DNA of 61,650 bases from NIOZ-UU35 sp964344175 (GTDB lineage: Bacteria > Chloroflexota > Anaerolineae > Anaerolineales > UBA11858): contig CAYFMI010000015.1 of NCBI GenBank assembly GCA_964344175.1, positions 1 through 61,650 on the forward strand, read 5' to 3'. Shown here in pieces: positions 1 to 6,676 of this stretch; position 1 is the first letter of the stretch; each line of letters opens with the position of its first letter. A program made the translations under genes and the position numbers. The notes under the pieces are model-generated. The model worked only from the letters and a program-made list of their open reading frames with translations, ran no database searches and was not told where the DNA came from.

Positions 1-10
1 GAAGAAGAAA

Positions 11-568
11 GTGAGAAAACAAATGAGTATGAGCACAATAACCCGATCACCAATTCAATTCCTTAGCCGGCTCGTCAAAACGCTATCACGCCTGAGCATG
101 ATAGCTGCCATCATCATTTTTCTAAACTTTGCCCTATTTGTTTACCAAAAAAGTAACGAACCGATGGGCGAATTAGGCAATCTAGGCTCAATGACATATA
201 GTGAATTTATGGCTGATCGCTGGCAGGCCGTTATAGACTCTGAACCTGAAAGGGGATGTAAGGGAAGATTTACCTTTACAGTGACAGCTTCTGCAGGATT
301 TTCTACACTCCATGCAATACGTTCAACGCTGTGGCCGAATCTTTGGGCGAGCCCAGATGATACTCCTAGGAAATTGATGATCTATGGTTACGAGAGCATC
401 CCTGTTGAATTACCTGCCCCCTGGTACAAAACACCAGATATTTGGTGGCGGTCTTTTCAGCTAATGACATGGTCAAATCTGGGAGAAGATATGACTGATC
501 CTGTCCATTTAAGATTTTCTCGCCATTGTTATCTTCCTCCGGTGAAAACCTTAGTTTCGGGAAAGTGA
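11..568 (+). CDS. Hypothetical single-pass membrane protein
   Basis: I do not recognise this 185-residue protein. The open frame begins at a GTG at 11; ATG codons at 23 and 29 are equally plausible starts, and the window edge hides anything further upstream. A basic N-terminus is followed by one hydrophobic helix at about residues 29-45 (IAAIIIFLNFALF). The remainder is probably extracytoplasmic, with aromatic-rich stretches and two cysteines (in the ERGCKG and RHCYLP contexts) that could pair. The next gene's promoter starts about 30 bp after its stop, so it is probably the end of a separate transcript. Confidence 0.45.
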   Translation: MRKQMSMSTITRSPIQFLSRLVKTLSRLSMIAAIIIFLNFALFVYQKSNEPMGELGNLGSMTYSEFMADRWQAVIDSEPERGCKGRFTFTVTASAGFSTLHAIRSTLWPNLWASPDDTPRKLMIYGYESIPVELPAPWYKTPDIWWRSFQLMTWSNLGEDMTDPVHLRFSRHCYLPPVKTLVSGK

Positions 569-597
569 GCAGGCTGAACAGCCGAATATGATTTTTG

Positions 598-626
598 TTG
601 CATTTACTTACAGTTTGTGCGATAAT
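598..626 (+). promoter_or_regulatory. Promoter for abiEi, probably leaderless transcript
   Basis: TTGCAT (598-603) and GATAAT (621-626) are separated by 17 nt, a good sigma-70-type arrangement. The -10 box ends only 6 nt before the ATG at 633, so transcription would begin at or next to the start codon and the antitoxin mRNA would have no Shine-Dalgarno leader. Confidence 0.5.
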
Positions 627-632
627 ATCAAC

Positions 633-1274
633 ATGCGTTACACAGAATGTCTACAGATCGTTGGGGACAACCCTCTTTTTGAAACTACACTGCTGGCCGC
701 AGGAACTGTATCCCCCTATCAAGCCCAGCGGCGACTCACAGACTGGGCAAAAGCCGGCAAGGTCGTGCCCTTGCGCCGCGGCATCTACGCGCTGCCTAAA
801 GTAAAGCGCAAGATCGAACCTCACCCTTTTCTGGTAGCTAACCGGTTGGTTGCTGGTTCGTATGTCAGTTTGGAGATGGCCTTGCGCTACTACAACCTGA
901 TCCCAGAGCACGTCACCATGGTCACATCCGTCACTACCGGGCGTCCCCGGGAATATGAAAATGAATTTGGTCGCTTCTACTACCGCCATACCCAGCCAGG
1001 CTACTTTTTCGGTGTGGAATATCGTTTTATGGTGGGAAGGCAATATGCCTATATTGCCTATCCCGAGAAGGCGCTGCTAGATTTAATTTACCTGCGCAAG
1101 AATGGCGATGCCCCTGACTATATCCATTCCCTTCGTCTGCAAAACCTCGATCAGCTGGATCTCAACCGTCTGGAACAGTTTGTAGATCGGTTTAATAAAC
1201 CCAAACTTCATCGGGCGCGGGTTGTCATCCAAGAGCTTGTAGAAGCCGAAGCAAGTGAGTACGAATCGCTATGA
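633..1274 (+). CDS. AbiEi-type antitoxin (type IV toxin-antitoxin)
   Basis: This 213-residue protein resembles AbiEi antitoxins. The N-terminal winged helix is visible in the VSPYQAQRRLTDWAKAG stretch and the following LRRGIYALP wing. The C-terminal part, with EKALLDLIYL, matches the AbiEi_1/AbiEi_4 architecture. I take ATG 633 as the start because the open frame upstream runs through the promoter. In the family, the antitoxin binds its own promoter and counters the AbiEii nucleotidyltransferase without stable contact. The stop overlaps the next start by 4 bp (ATGA), so the pair is translationally coupled. Confidence 0.8.
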   Translation: MRYTECLQIVGDNPLFETTLLAAGTVSPYQAQRRLTDWAKAGKVVPLRRGIYALPKVKRKIEPHPFLVANRLVAGSYVSLEMALRYYNLIPEHVTMVTSVTTGRPREYENEFGRFYYRHTQPGYFFGVEYRFMVGRQYAYIAYPEKALLDLIYLRKNGDAPDYIHSLRLQNLDQLDLNRLEQFVDRFNKPKLHRARVVIQELVEAEASEYESL

Positions 1275-2080
1275 AAGCTTATCTGCATAACTTGTGCAAC
1301 ACTGCCGATACGCCCCTAATGGCGCAGCATCTGGTGCGCGAATATCTGCAAGCCCGCATTCTACAAAGTTTGCAGCGCTCCGGCGCAATGCAGAGTATCG
1401 CGTTCCATGGGGGAACTGCGCTCCGATTCCTCTACGATCTTCCCCGTTATTCTGAGGACCTCGACTTTACCCTGGAGCATGCACCCGAAACCTATGACTT
1501 CCGGGATTATCTACGCCAGATCGAGCGCGATTTTTCAGTAGAAGCTTATGCAATAGATTTCAAGGTCAACGACAAGCGCGTGGTTCACAAAGCTTTTGTT
1601 CGTTTTCGAGGCTTGCTCCACGAACTTGGTCTATCTGGGCATCCATCAGAGGTATTAGCCGTTAAGCTGGAGATCGACACCAATCCACCACAAGGCGCAG
1701 GATTAGCCACTACCGCTCTAAACCGGCACATCCCGCTGCACGTACAACACCATAACCGCGCTTCGCTGTTTGCAGGCAAATTGCATGCGATATTGCAACG
1801 TGCGTATCTCAAAGGGCGTGATATCTTCGATCTGTGGTGGTATTTGTCACAGCCAGCGTGGCCTGATCCTAATATCACCCTGCTCAATCACGCGCTGGAT
1901 CAATCCAAATGGGACGGCCCAGTGGTGGACCAGACGAACTGGCGCGATTTAATCTACCAGCGACTTGAACAATTAGATTGGCAGGAGGAAGTCTTGCGAG
2001 ATGTCCGGCCATTTATTCTAGCAACAGATTGGGAAGAACAACTATCAAAGCGAAACCTGCTTATTCTACTAACGTGTTAG
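1271..2080 (+). CDS. AbiEii/AbiGii-family nucleotidyltransferase toxin
   Basis: This 269-residue protein is the toxin partner of the preceding AbiEi. The nucleotidyltransferase signature is intact: GGTALR at residues 47-52 and RYSEDLDF at 59-66, which carries the metal-binding acidic residues. The C-terminal half has the usual KGRDIFDLWWYL segment that supports the active site. Family members transfer nucleotides to RNA targets such as tRNA 3' ends and cause growth arrest or abortive infection. Length and motifs are normal, so the pair looks functional. The last residues, LLILLTC, are uncharged and may be a local extension. Confidence 0.85.
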   Translation: MKAYLHNLCNTADTPLMAQHLVREYLQARILQSLQRSGAMQSIAFHGGTALRFLYDLPRYSEDLDFTLEHAPETYDFRDYLRQIERDFSVEAYAIDFKVNDKRVVHKAFVRFRGLLHELGLSGHPSEVLAVKLEIDTNPPQGAGLATTALNRHIPLHVQHHNRASLFAGKLHAILQRAYLKGRDIFDLWWYLSQPAWPDPNITLLNHALDQSKWDGPVVDQTNWRDLIYQRLEQLDWQEEVLRDVRPFILATDWEEQLSKRNLLILLTC

Positions 2081-2118
2081 TGAGTTCAAGCATAACAATC
2101 TAAATTCCTGCAAATTCC

Positions 2119-2148
2119 TTGACATGAACGAAAACCCTGTGATATATT
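2119..2148 (+). promoter_or_regulatory. Strong sigma-70-like promoter for the surface-apparatus locus
   Basis: A consensus TTGACA (2119-2124) and TATATT (2143-2148) are 18 nt apart. It is the only clear promoter upstream of the plus-strand locus starting at 2443. Transcription from it would give a structured leader of about 290 nt. Confidence 0.6.
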
Positions 2149-2158
2149 GCCCGCTAAT

Positions 2159-2229
2159 GAGATCTTTTGATCTCCACAGAATTTGGCGCCTACCTGCGCC
2201 CGGTCGAAAACACATATTTTCGGCTGACC
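2159..2229 (+). other. Proximal hairpins of the 5' leader
   Basis: Two hairpins lie just downstream of the promoter. GAGATC (2159-2164) pairs perfectly with GATCTC (2169-2174) across a TTTT loop. GGTCGAAAA (2202-2210) pairs with TTTTC...GACC (2217-2229) with a small bulge. No known riboswitch is recognisable by eye. The gap between abiEii and the gene at 2443 holds these, the larger element at 2286-2402 and the promoter. Confidence 0.4.
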
Positions 2230-2285
2230 ATTGACCCAACAGAACCCCCTATCAAAATAACTGAATAAACCTTCTCAGGCAATCG

Positions 2286-2402
2286 CGCCGGCTTTTGCAC
2301 GCGAATTTAATCATACGTTAGCGCCGGTCAAGATGTGATCTGAACAGAATCCGTTCAGATCGCTCTGACGCTATGTACTTTTTCGCGTCCCAAAAGCCGG
2401 CG
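2286..2402 (+). ncRNA. Candidate structured RNA / attenuator-like leader element
   Basis: This 117-nt element has three nested stems. The outer stem is a perfect 12-bp pairing, CGCCGGCTTTTG (2286-2297) with CAAAAGCCGGCG (2391-2402). It continues as 7 bp, ACGCGAA (2299-2305) with TTCGCGT (2382-2388). A middle stem pairs TAGCG (2319-2323) with CGCTA (2369-2373). The tip is a perfect 9-bp hairpin, GATCTGAAC (2337-2345) with GTTCAGATC (2353-2361), with a 7-nt loop. A TTTT follows the outer stem, so it could act as a weak terminator or attenuator. It lies 40 nt before the first gene of the locus. No family is recognised. Confidence 0.5.
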
Positions 2403-2442
2403 TTTTGCATTTAATCCCTTTGATCTTTTCAAGGAGTTACCG

Positions 2443-2970
2443 ATGGACATCACGATATCGAAAAAGACGCTCATCATCGCCGCCCCACTCCTGGCTCTGG
2501 TACTGGCCATCATTACCTTCCTGGCGCAAAACGGCGCCGGGCAACTCCTGGGGTATCAAACAGGCCGGCAAGCTGCAATTACCGCTATCGAAGCCTTCTA
2601 CACTGTTAATTACCAAGACGACCCCGATACCTGGGCGGCGCGCATCTGTGCCGCCAGCACTGAGGCAGGCTGCGCGTTTATTCAAAACATCGCCGCACCG
2701 GGTCTATGGCCGGCATTCGAGCAGGCGCAGACGGGTTCTGTCGCAGAAGTGATCCACGCGCAGATGATCGAAGAAATCATTGGCGAAGGCGGTCAACCAA
2801 TGCAAATCTGGTCATTGACCGTGGAAATGTCCAGCCCCTGGCCACAGAGCATCGTTAGGGAAAGCAAGTTCACAACCTACGCGCTTCTATTCCAGGAAGT
2901 TGACGGCTGGAAAATCGAGCGTTTGCTGCTCGATGCTGAAACTGAGAAATACCAGGAGGCCGGCCAATGA
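2443..2970 (+). CDS. Membrane-anchored protein at head of the surface locus (VirB8/TcpC-like layout possible)
   Basis: This 175-residue protein has a short cytoplasmic N-terminus, one membrane helix at about residues 8-27, and an extracytoplasmic domain. That layout (one helix, then a compact alpha/beta domain opening with the helix AAITAIEAFYTVNY and ending in DGWKIERLLLD) is reminiscent of NTF2-like domains in VirB8/TcpC-type conjugation proteins. I can only note the resemblance and cannot assign the family. A good GGAG site precedes ATG 2443. Its stop overlaps the next ATG (ATGA), so it is co-translated with the secreted protein that follows. Confidence 0.55.
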   Translation: MDITISKKTLIIAAPLLALVLAIITFLAQNGAGQLLGYQTGRQAAITAIEAFYTVNYQDDPDTWAARICAASTEAGCAFIQNIAAPGLWPAFEQAQTGSVAEVIHAQMIEEIIGEGGQPMQIWSLTVEMSSPWPQSIVRESKFTTYALLFQEVDGWKIERLLLDAETEKYQEAGQ

Positions 2971-4304
2971 AACGGGCAATTTTATCCATCTTGATCATTT
3001 TCACTTTCACTTTCCTGGCCGGCAGCGTGTACGCCCAAGAAGGCGAGGAGGCCGACTGGGGTGAATTCATCAACCCGGATGGCTCGATCAACTTCGACAC
3101 CCTGACCTATGTTGACACAGTGACCGAACAGGCCGATTGGATGTCCATCCAAATGGGGGGCATCAATATCCCTGTAGGCGAAGCCAAATATGGCCGCTAC
3201 GTGACCCCCAGTGGTCAGGTTTTGGTGATTCCATCCCTGGCAACGGTGTTCTTTTCCAGCGTCAACCCGGTCGACTCCGGGCTGATCAATTCCCAACCCG
3301 ATGCCATTATGCACGGCGGTGGGGCGACATTGGCAAATATTCTAGGCGCGGTGATGGGAGACGCGACGATACAAGACATCTCGCATGAAGCGTCTTCGAT
3401 GGGCTATGAAGATGCGAATTCCTTCTTCCAGGCGGTCGTCGATGGCAAAGAAAATCTGTGGACAACTTTGAAATTGGAGCATGTAAGCAAATTCTTGATG
3501 GGAGGGCTTTGGGAAATGACCCAAGATACCGGAATCCTTGCCAATGCCCTGTGGTTATATAACGCCAACAACTGCGCCAGTGTCCCCGGCGGATGCCCCG
3601 AAGAACTTCTGGCGTTGCTTACCACTCCCACGCCAGCTCCCACAGGCACTACTCCGCCTGCCCCAACCCGGGAACCGGAAGACCCGCCGGAATGCCCATC
3701 ACCTTTCGCTACCACCGGCCCCATACGGGTCTACAGTCCCGGCGGAGACTCCGGCGGAAAGAAAGCGCCGCTCAACCCCTTCGTTGTCGGCCAAGACCCC
3801 GAAAAGCGCGGCACAGATGTCGAAGTCGCCGTGCAAGTCCCGCCCGTGGTTTATTACTGGTTCGTGGCTGTGCAGCATGTTGAGGCGGACGAGGACGGCA
3901 ACATCCTCGATACCTGGTGGGAGTGCGTGGAGCAAACGCAGATCTACCCGGATTACGTGGCGGATGTTCAGATCCATATCAACCTGACGGGCGGATCGCG
4001 CAGCTACATCCTGGGGCATCTGGCACAGGCCTACCCCGGCGCGCATTTGATCCACCCGGACTGGTCCTATGCATACTCCGGCCCCGGCTCTGTGATCGGG
4101 GGCGGCGCGGTGCTGTGGATGCAGGAAATCCTCGGCATCCAGACCGCCGACCCGGGTGACTACACAACTACAGTACAAGGGGTGACGACCGGAACGCCGG
4201 TCTCCGAACCGCGCAGCTTCTCCGGCAATTTGGGCAACTTCCACGTTTCCTTGCTGCGAGTATCGCTGGGGCCAAGCTGCAAGAGCGGAGGTGAGTGCTG
4301 GTGA
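2967..4304 (+). CDS. Secreted protein with Thr/Pro linker, unknown function
   Basis: This 445-residue protein has a clear signal peptide (MKRAILSILIIFTFTFLAGS, cleavage near VYA-QEG). The N-terminal domain, about residues 25-215, ends with a pair of cysteines (NNCASVPGGC). A Thr/Pro-rich linker at about 218-240 leads to a second domain of about 200 residues that ends in a Cys-containing tail (CKSGGECW). No catalytic motif is evident. The start is fixed by an AGGAGG site and the 4-bp overlap with the preceding gene. It probably sits outside the membrane as part of the surface apparatus. Confidence 0.6.
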   Translation: MKRAILSILIIFTFTFLAGSVYAQEGEEADWGEFINPDGSINFDTLTYVDTVTEQADWMSIQMGGINIPVGEAKYGRYVTPSGQVLVIPSLATVFFSSVNPVDSGLINSQPDAIMHGGGATLANILGAVMGDATIQDISHEASSMGYEDANSFFQAVVDGKENLWTTLKLEHVSKFLMGGLWEMTQDTGILANALWLYNANNCASVPGGCPEELLALLTTPTPAPTGTTPPAPTREPEDPPECPSPFATTGPIRVYSPGGDSGGKKAPLNPFVVGQDPEKRGTDVEVAVQVPPVVYYWFVAVQHVEADEDGNILDTWWECVEQTQIYPDYVADVQIHINLTGGSRSYILGHLAQAYPGAHLIHPDWSYAYSGPGSVIGGGAVLWMQEILGIQTADPGDYTTTVQGVTTGTPVSEPRSFSGNLGNFHVSLLRVSLGPSCKSGGECW

Positions 4305-4975
4305 CCACTGGGGCCGTGAGCCAGTTTTTCCTCGCTCTGCCGGTCTGGCTGCTGAACGGCTTTCTGGCGGTGGTCTATTGGGCTGCGGCGCATATCTTCG
4401 ACTTCATCGCTCTCCTGGCAGCCGCTTTCATCCTGTTCGGTTTGGATCCCCTCTACCAGGAGCGGGCGGTAATGCGCCCCCGGCGTTATGGCCGCGGCGA
4501 AGCCCAGACCGGATCGCTGAACGCGCAATATTTCACCCTGGCAACGCTAGCCGCCTGGCTGATCGTCTCGTTGACTTCGGAATTCCCGGTTCCCCTGATT
4601 GGGGCAGTCCTGTGGATGCTGGCGATGTTTGGCATCCTGCTGGTCTCCGAAGAACGAGTCAACCAGCAATGGTGGGCGAAGACCGGCCTGCTGACCTACG
4701 CCGGCCTGGTGCTGGTTCTGCGTTTCGGAATGCTGGCGCTCAATCAAGTCAGCCCGGCAGATTGGGCGGGTGTGGTTGGCTCCAGCGCCGACGCCCAAAT
4801 CGTACTCGACAACACCCGCGGCAATGTGGCCATGATCGGCATGATCTTCACCTTCGTACTCTATCCCCTGGGCTACGCCGGCATGCTGCTCAACCGTTTC
4901 GTTCGCAACCCGAAAGGCTTGTTCAACAGCTTCCGCGAAGCGGGAGAGATTATGGAACGACTGCGGGTCAGGTAG
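4301..4975 (+). CDS. Polytopic membrane protein of the surface locus
   Basis: This protein of about 224 residues has about six predicted membrane helices: two in the first 45 residues, two at about 73-110, one near 125-145 and one near 175-195. A charged cytoplasmic loop (RPRRYGRGEAQTG) follows helix 2. I choose GTG 4301 because a GGAGG at 4287-4291 is correctly spaced; GTG 4295 would also be in frame. It overlaps the previous stop. Position and topology suggest an inner-membrane channel or scaffold component analogous to VirB6/TrbL, but I see no diagnostic motif. Its TAG stop comes from the first unit of the hairpin array that follows. Confidence 0.6.
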   Translation: MTTGAVSQFFLALPVWLLNGFLAVVYWAAAHIFDFIALLAAAFILFGLDPLYQERAVMRPRRYGRGEAQTGSLNAQYFTLATLAAWLIVSLTSEFPVPLIGAVLWMLAMFGILLVSEERVNQQWWAKTGLLTYAGLVLVLRFGMLALNQVSPADWAGVVGSSADAQIVLDNTRGNVAMIGMIFTFVLYPLGYAGMLLNRFVRNPKGLFNSFREAGEIMERLRVR

Positions 4976-5099
4976 TCTGATCGTCGCGTGGTCGCGTAGT
5001 CGGTTGGTCTGAATGGTCAAACGATTGCTAGACGATCCGACGACCAGACGCACCGACTTCCCGACCAATAAGACTATCGGACTAAGAGACTACAAGACT
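4973..5099. repeat. Hairpin array H1 (GTC/GAC words)
   Basis: The left half contains repeated units around GTC (tagtc, cgtc, ggtc). The right half contains the complementary units around GAC (gacca, gacta, gactat). Units recur every 7-10 nt. The two halves can fold into a long imperfect hairpin that spans the whole gap between two genes. Confidence 0.7.
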
Positions 5100-5516
5100 A
5101 TGAAACTAACAACCTTCGTTTTCGCCGATGCTGCCAACACGTCCGAAGATGGCAAGCTCAATATCCTGGGGATTTTCAGCCGGTTGACAGCGGCAGAATT
5201 CCCGGCCATGCACCCTGAAATGCAGGTGGTGCTGCGTCTGGCGTTGGAACCCGATGAAATCGCCGACCACAACCTGACCCTGGTGGTAACTCATGAGAAC
5301 AGCACCGACCCGCTCCTGGACTGGACGCTGGGTATTGGGAAACCCCCTGACGCCATCGACAGGTCCATCGAGATCAACCGGGTGCTGAAGCTGCAAAATC
5401 TGGCTTTTACCGAACCGGGCAGGTATTTGTTTGAAGTCGCCATTGATGGAGATGAACTGGGGAACAGGGTTTTGTTCGTTGACAAGATTTTGTCTGATAG
5501 TCCGATAGTCTCATAG
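5100..5516 (+). CDS. DUF6941-like small protein
   Basis: This 138-residue cytoplasmic protein starts MKLTTFVFADAANTSEDG, followed by KLNILGIFSRL. That opening resembles the DUF6941 family, small beta-rich proteins of unknown role. I choose ATG 5100 because the in-frame sequence upstream is the right arm of hairpin array H1. No signal peptide or membrane helix is present. It lies between two hairpin arrays, and its TAG stop lies inside the second one. Its link to the surface apparatus is positional only. Confidence 0.6.
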   Translation: MKLTTFVFADAANTSEDGKLNILGIFSRLTAAEFPAMHPEMQVVLRLALEPDEIADHNLTLVVTHENSTDPLLDWTLGIGKPPDAIDRSIEINRVLKLQNLAFTEPGRYLFEVAIDGDELGNRVLFVDKILSDSPIVS

Positions 5517-5577
5517 TCGAATAGTCCGTTTTGCCAGGACTACTCGACTACCCGACAAATGACTATAAGACTATGAG
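5489..5577. repeat. Hairpin array H2, ends at tRNA gene
   Basis: The left arm has five ATAGTC-type units in a row. The right arm has complementary GACTA and GACTAT units. The right arm runs directly into the acceptor stem of the tRNA gene at 5575. Confidence 0.7.
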
Positions 5578-5647
5578 TCCGTAGCTCAACCGGCAGAGCG
5601 CCGGCCTAACGCCCCGGAGGTCGCAGGTTCGAACCCTGCCGGACTCA
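5575..5647 (+). tRNA. tRNA-Val (anticodon AAC)
   Basis: A full 73-nt cloverleaf can be drawn. The acceptor GAGTCCG (5575-5581) pairs perfectly with CGGACTC (5640-5646), and the discriminator is A. The D stem GCTC/GAGC encloses an 8-nt loop. The anticodon arm CCGGC/CCCGG has a mismatch at the loop-closing pair, and the anticodon is AAC at 5608-5610 after T33. The T arm GCAGG-TTCGAAC-CCTGC is perfect. No CCA is encoded. A34 is unusual for bacterial valine tRNAs, so the gene may be an accessory or degenerate tRNA. Confidence 0.75.
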
Positions 5648-5786
5648 CTGTGTTGCTCATTGCCCTTTTAGGGGTGAGCAAAACGATCCGAAAGGCTGTT
5701 TCACACAGCATTGCACGTTTCCAGCATTTTCCCGATGCACTGGATGATCCCCATCCGAGTGCGGAACATACGAAGGAGGCCTCCCG

Positions 5787-6059
5787 ATGTTCCACCCATC
5801 CATCATGACCTGGTTAGCGACCGGCATCATCGCCGTTGCTGCCCTGACGATCGTGGTGATCGCTCCCACCATGGCATTCAGCCTGGTGATCACCGCTGTC
5901 GCCCGTCTCCGCCAAATGAGCCGGCCATCTGACCAGGCCAAACAGGGCCATAACCGCACTGACCCGACTGATAAGGCGTACCCGCAACCCTGGAGAGACC
6001 AGGGCGAGATCGTGGATACGTACACCCAGAACGGTCTTCACTACCACCCCATGCCCTGA
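5787..6059 (+). CDS. Small single-pass membrane protein
   Basis: This 90-residue protein has a well-spaced AAGGAGG site before ATG 5787. One hydrophobic segment lies at about residues 8-40 (TWLATGIIAVAALTIVVIAP, then MAFSLVITAV). A polar tail rich in Asp, His and Pro follows and ends DTYTQNGLHYHPMP. I recognise no family. It sits between the tRNA and the structured region before the ATPase, and it looks like an accessory component of the surface apparatus. Confidence 0.55.
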   Translation: MFHPSIMTWLATGIIAVAALTIVVIAPTMAFSLVITAVARLRQMSRPSDQAKQGHNRTDPTDKAYPQPWRDQGEIVDTYTQNGLHYHPMP

Positions 6060-6063
6060 ACAC

Positions 6064-6150
6064 CGGGGAGCCGCGCGATTGTGCGGTTCCCCACCCCAGG
6101 TTGCCATCATTCCCCTGGGCTTCACCGAGCTCAGCGGAATGCCGGCAACC
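6064..6150 (+). ncRNA. Two consecutive RNA hairpins after the small membrane gene
   Basis: The first hairpin pairs GGGGA.CCGC with GCGG.TCCCC at about 6065-6092. The second is a 52-nt stacked hairpin: GGTTGCC (6099-6105) with GGCAACC (6144-6150), ATTCC (6109-6113) with GGAAT (6136-6140), and CTG.GCT (6115-6121) with AGC.CAG (6128-6134). No long T-run follows the second. They could be processing or termination signals, or a small structured RNA. Confidence 0.45.
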
Positions 6151-6181
6151 GGCAGAAGAAATGCTTATTGAACTTTTTTAA

Positions 6182-6275
6182 TCGGACGCAGATGAACGCA
6201 GAAAACGCGGATGGTGTTGCGTTTTCGAACGACAGTATTTTCCGCGTATATCAGTGCTCGTCCGTGTCCAATCCA
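6182..6275. repeat. Hairpin array H14 (CGGACGCAGATG words)
   Basis: The left arm reads CGGACGCAGATGAACGCAG, then AAAACGCGG. The right arm has TCCGCG, CAGTGC, TCGTCCGTGTCC. The arms can pair imperfectly. This and 6064-6150 fill the gap before the next gene. Confidence 0.55.
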
Positions 6276-6301
6276 ATGTAAACGTTCCATCGTTTGACAC
6301 C

Positions 6302-6676
6302 ATGAACACACTGACGAAAACCATCGTTAGCGAAGTTGCCAAAGAAAACAAAAGCGCTGCCCGACGCAATGATTACGATTTCCGCTGTCTGGTGGAAGCC
6401 GCCTGGTGGGAGCATCTTTTGATCGAACTGGCCCAGCCCCGGCAGGCGCGCTTCTATGATCTCCTGGCGCTATTCCACCCGGAGTGCTTTGAGTTCACGG
6501 GCGGCGAAGCCTATCTGCGCTCCTACGAACCTCATGTCTACGACCTGGAAGTGACCATCAGCCGCCGCCTGCTGCACTGGCTCCGAAAACAGATCGCGGC
6601 CAGGCCCCACTTGCAATTAGAAGACTGGGGAACGTTTCCACAGTTACTCGCCGACCCCCAACTGAGGATGTTTTGA
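6302..6676 (+). CDS. Hypothetical small cytoplasmic protein upstream of the ATPase
   Basis: This 124-residue, helix-rich soluble protein has a cluster of aromatic and acidic residues (EAAWWEHLLIEL) and no membrane segment. ATG 6302 is preferred over the upstream in-frame ATG, which lies within the hairpin array. Its TGA overlaps the ATPase start by one base (TGATG), so the two are almost certainly co-translated. It may be a small partner or adaptor of that ATPase. No family is recognised. Confidence 0.6.
   Translation: MNTLTKTIVSEVAKENKSAARRNDYDFRCLVEAAWWEHLLIELAQPRQARFYDLLALFHPECFEFTGGEAYLRSYEPHVYDLEVTISRRLLHWLRKQIAARPHLQLEDWGTFPQLLADPQLRMF

Noticed and set aside
4973..5577. CRISPR arrays or IS ends in the repeat-rich gaps
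   Set aside because: The units are 7-10 nt, degenerate and arranged as complementary arms. There are no constant repeats of 24-40 nt, no unique spacers and no transposase or cas gene.
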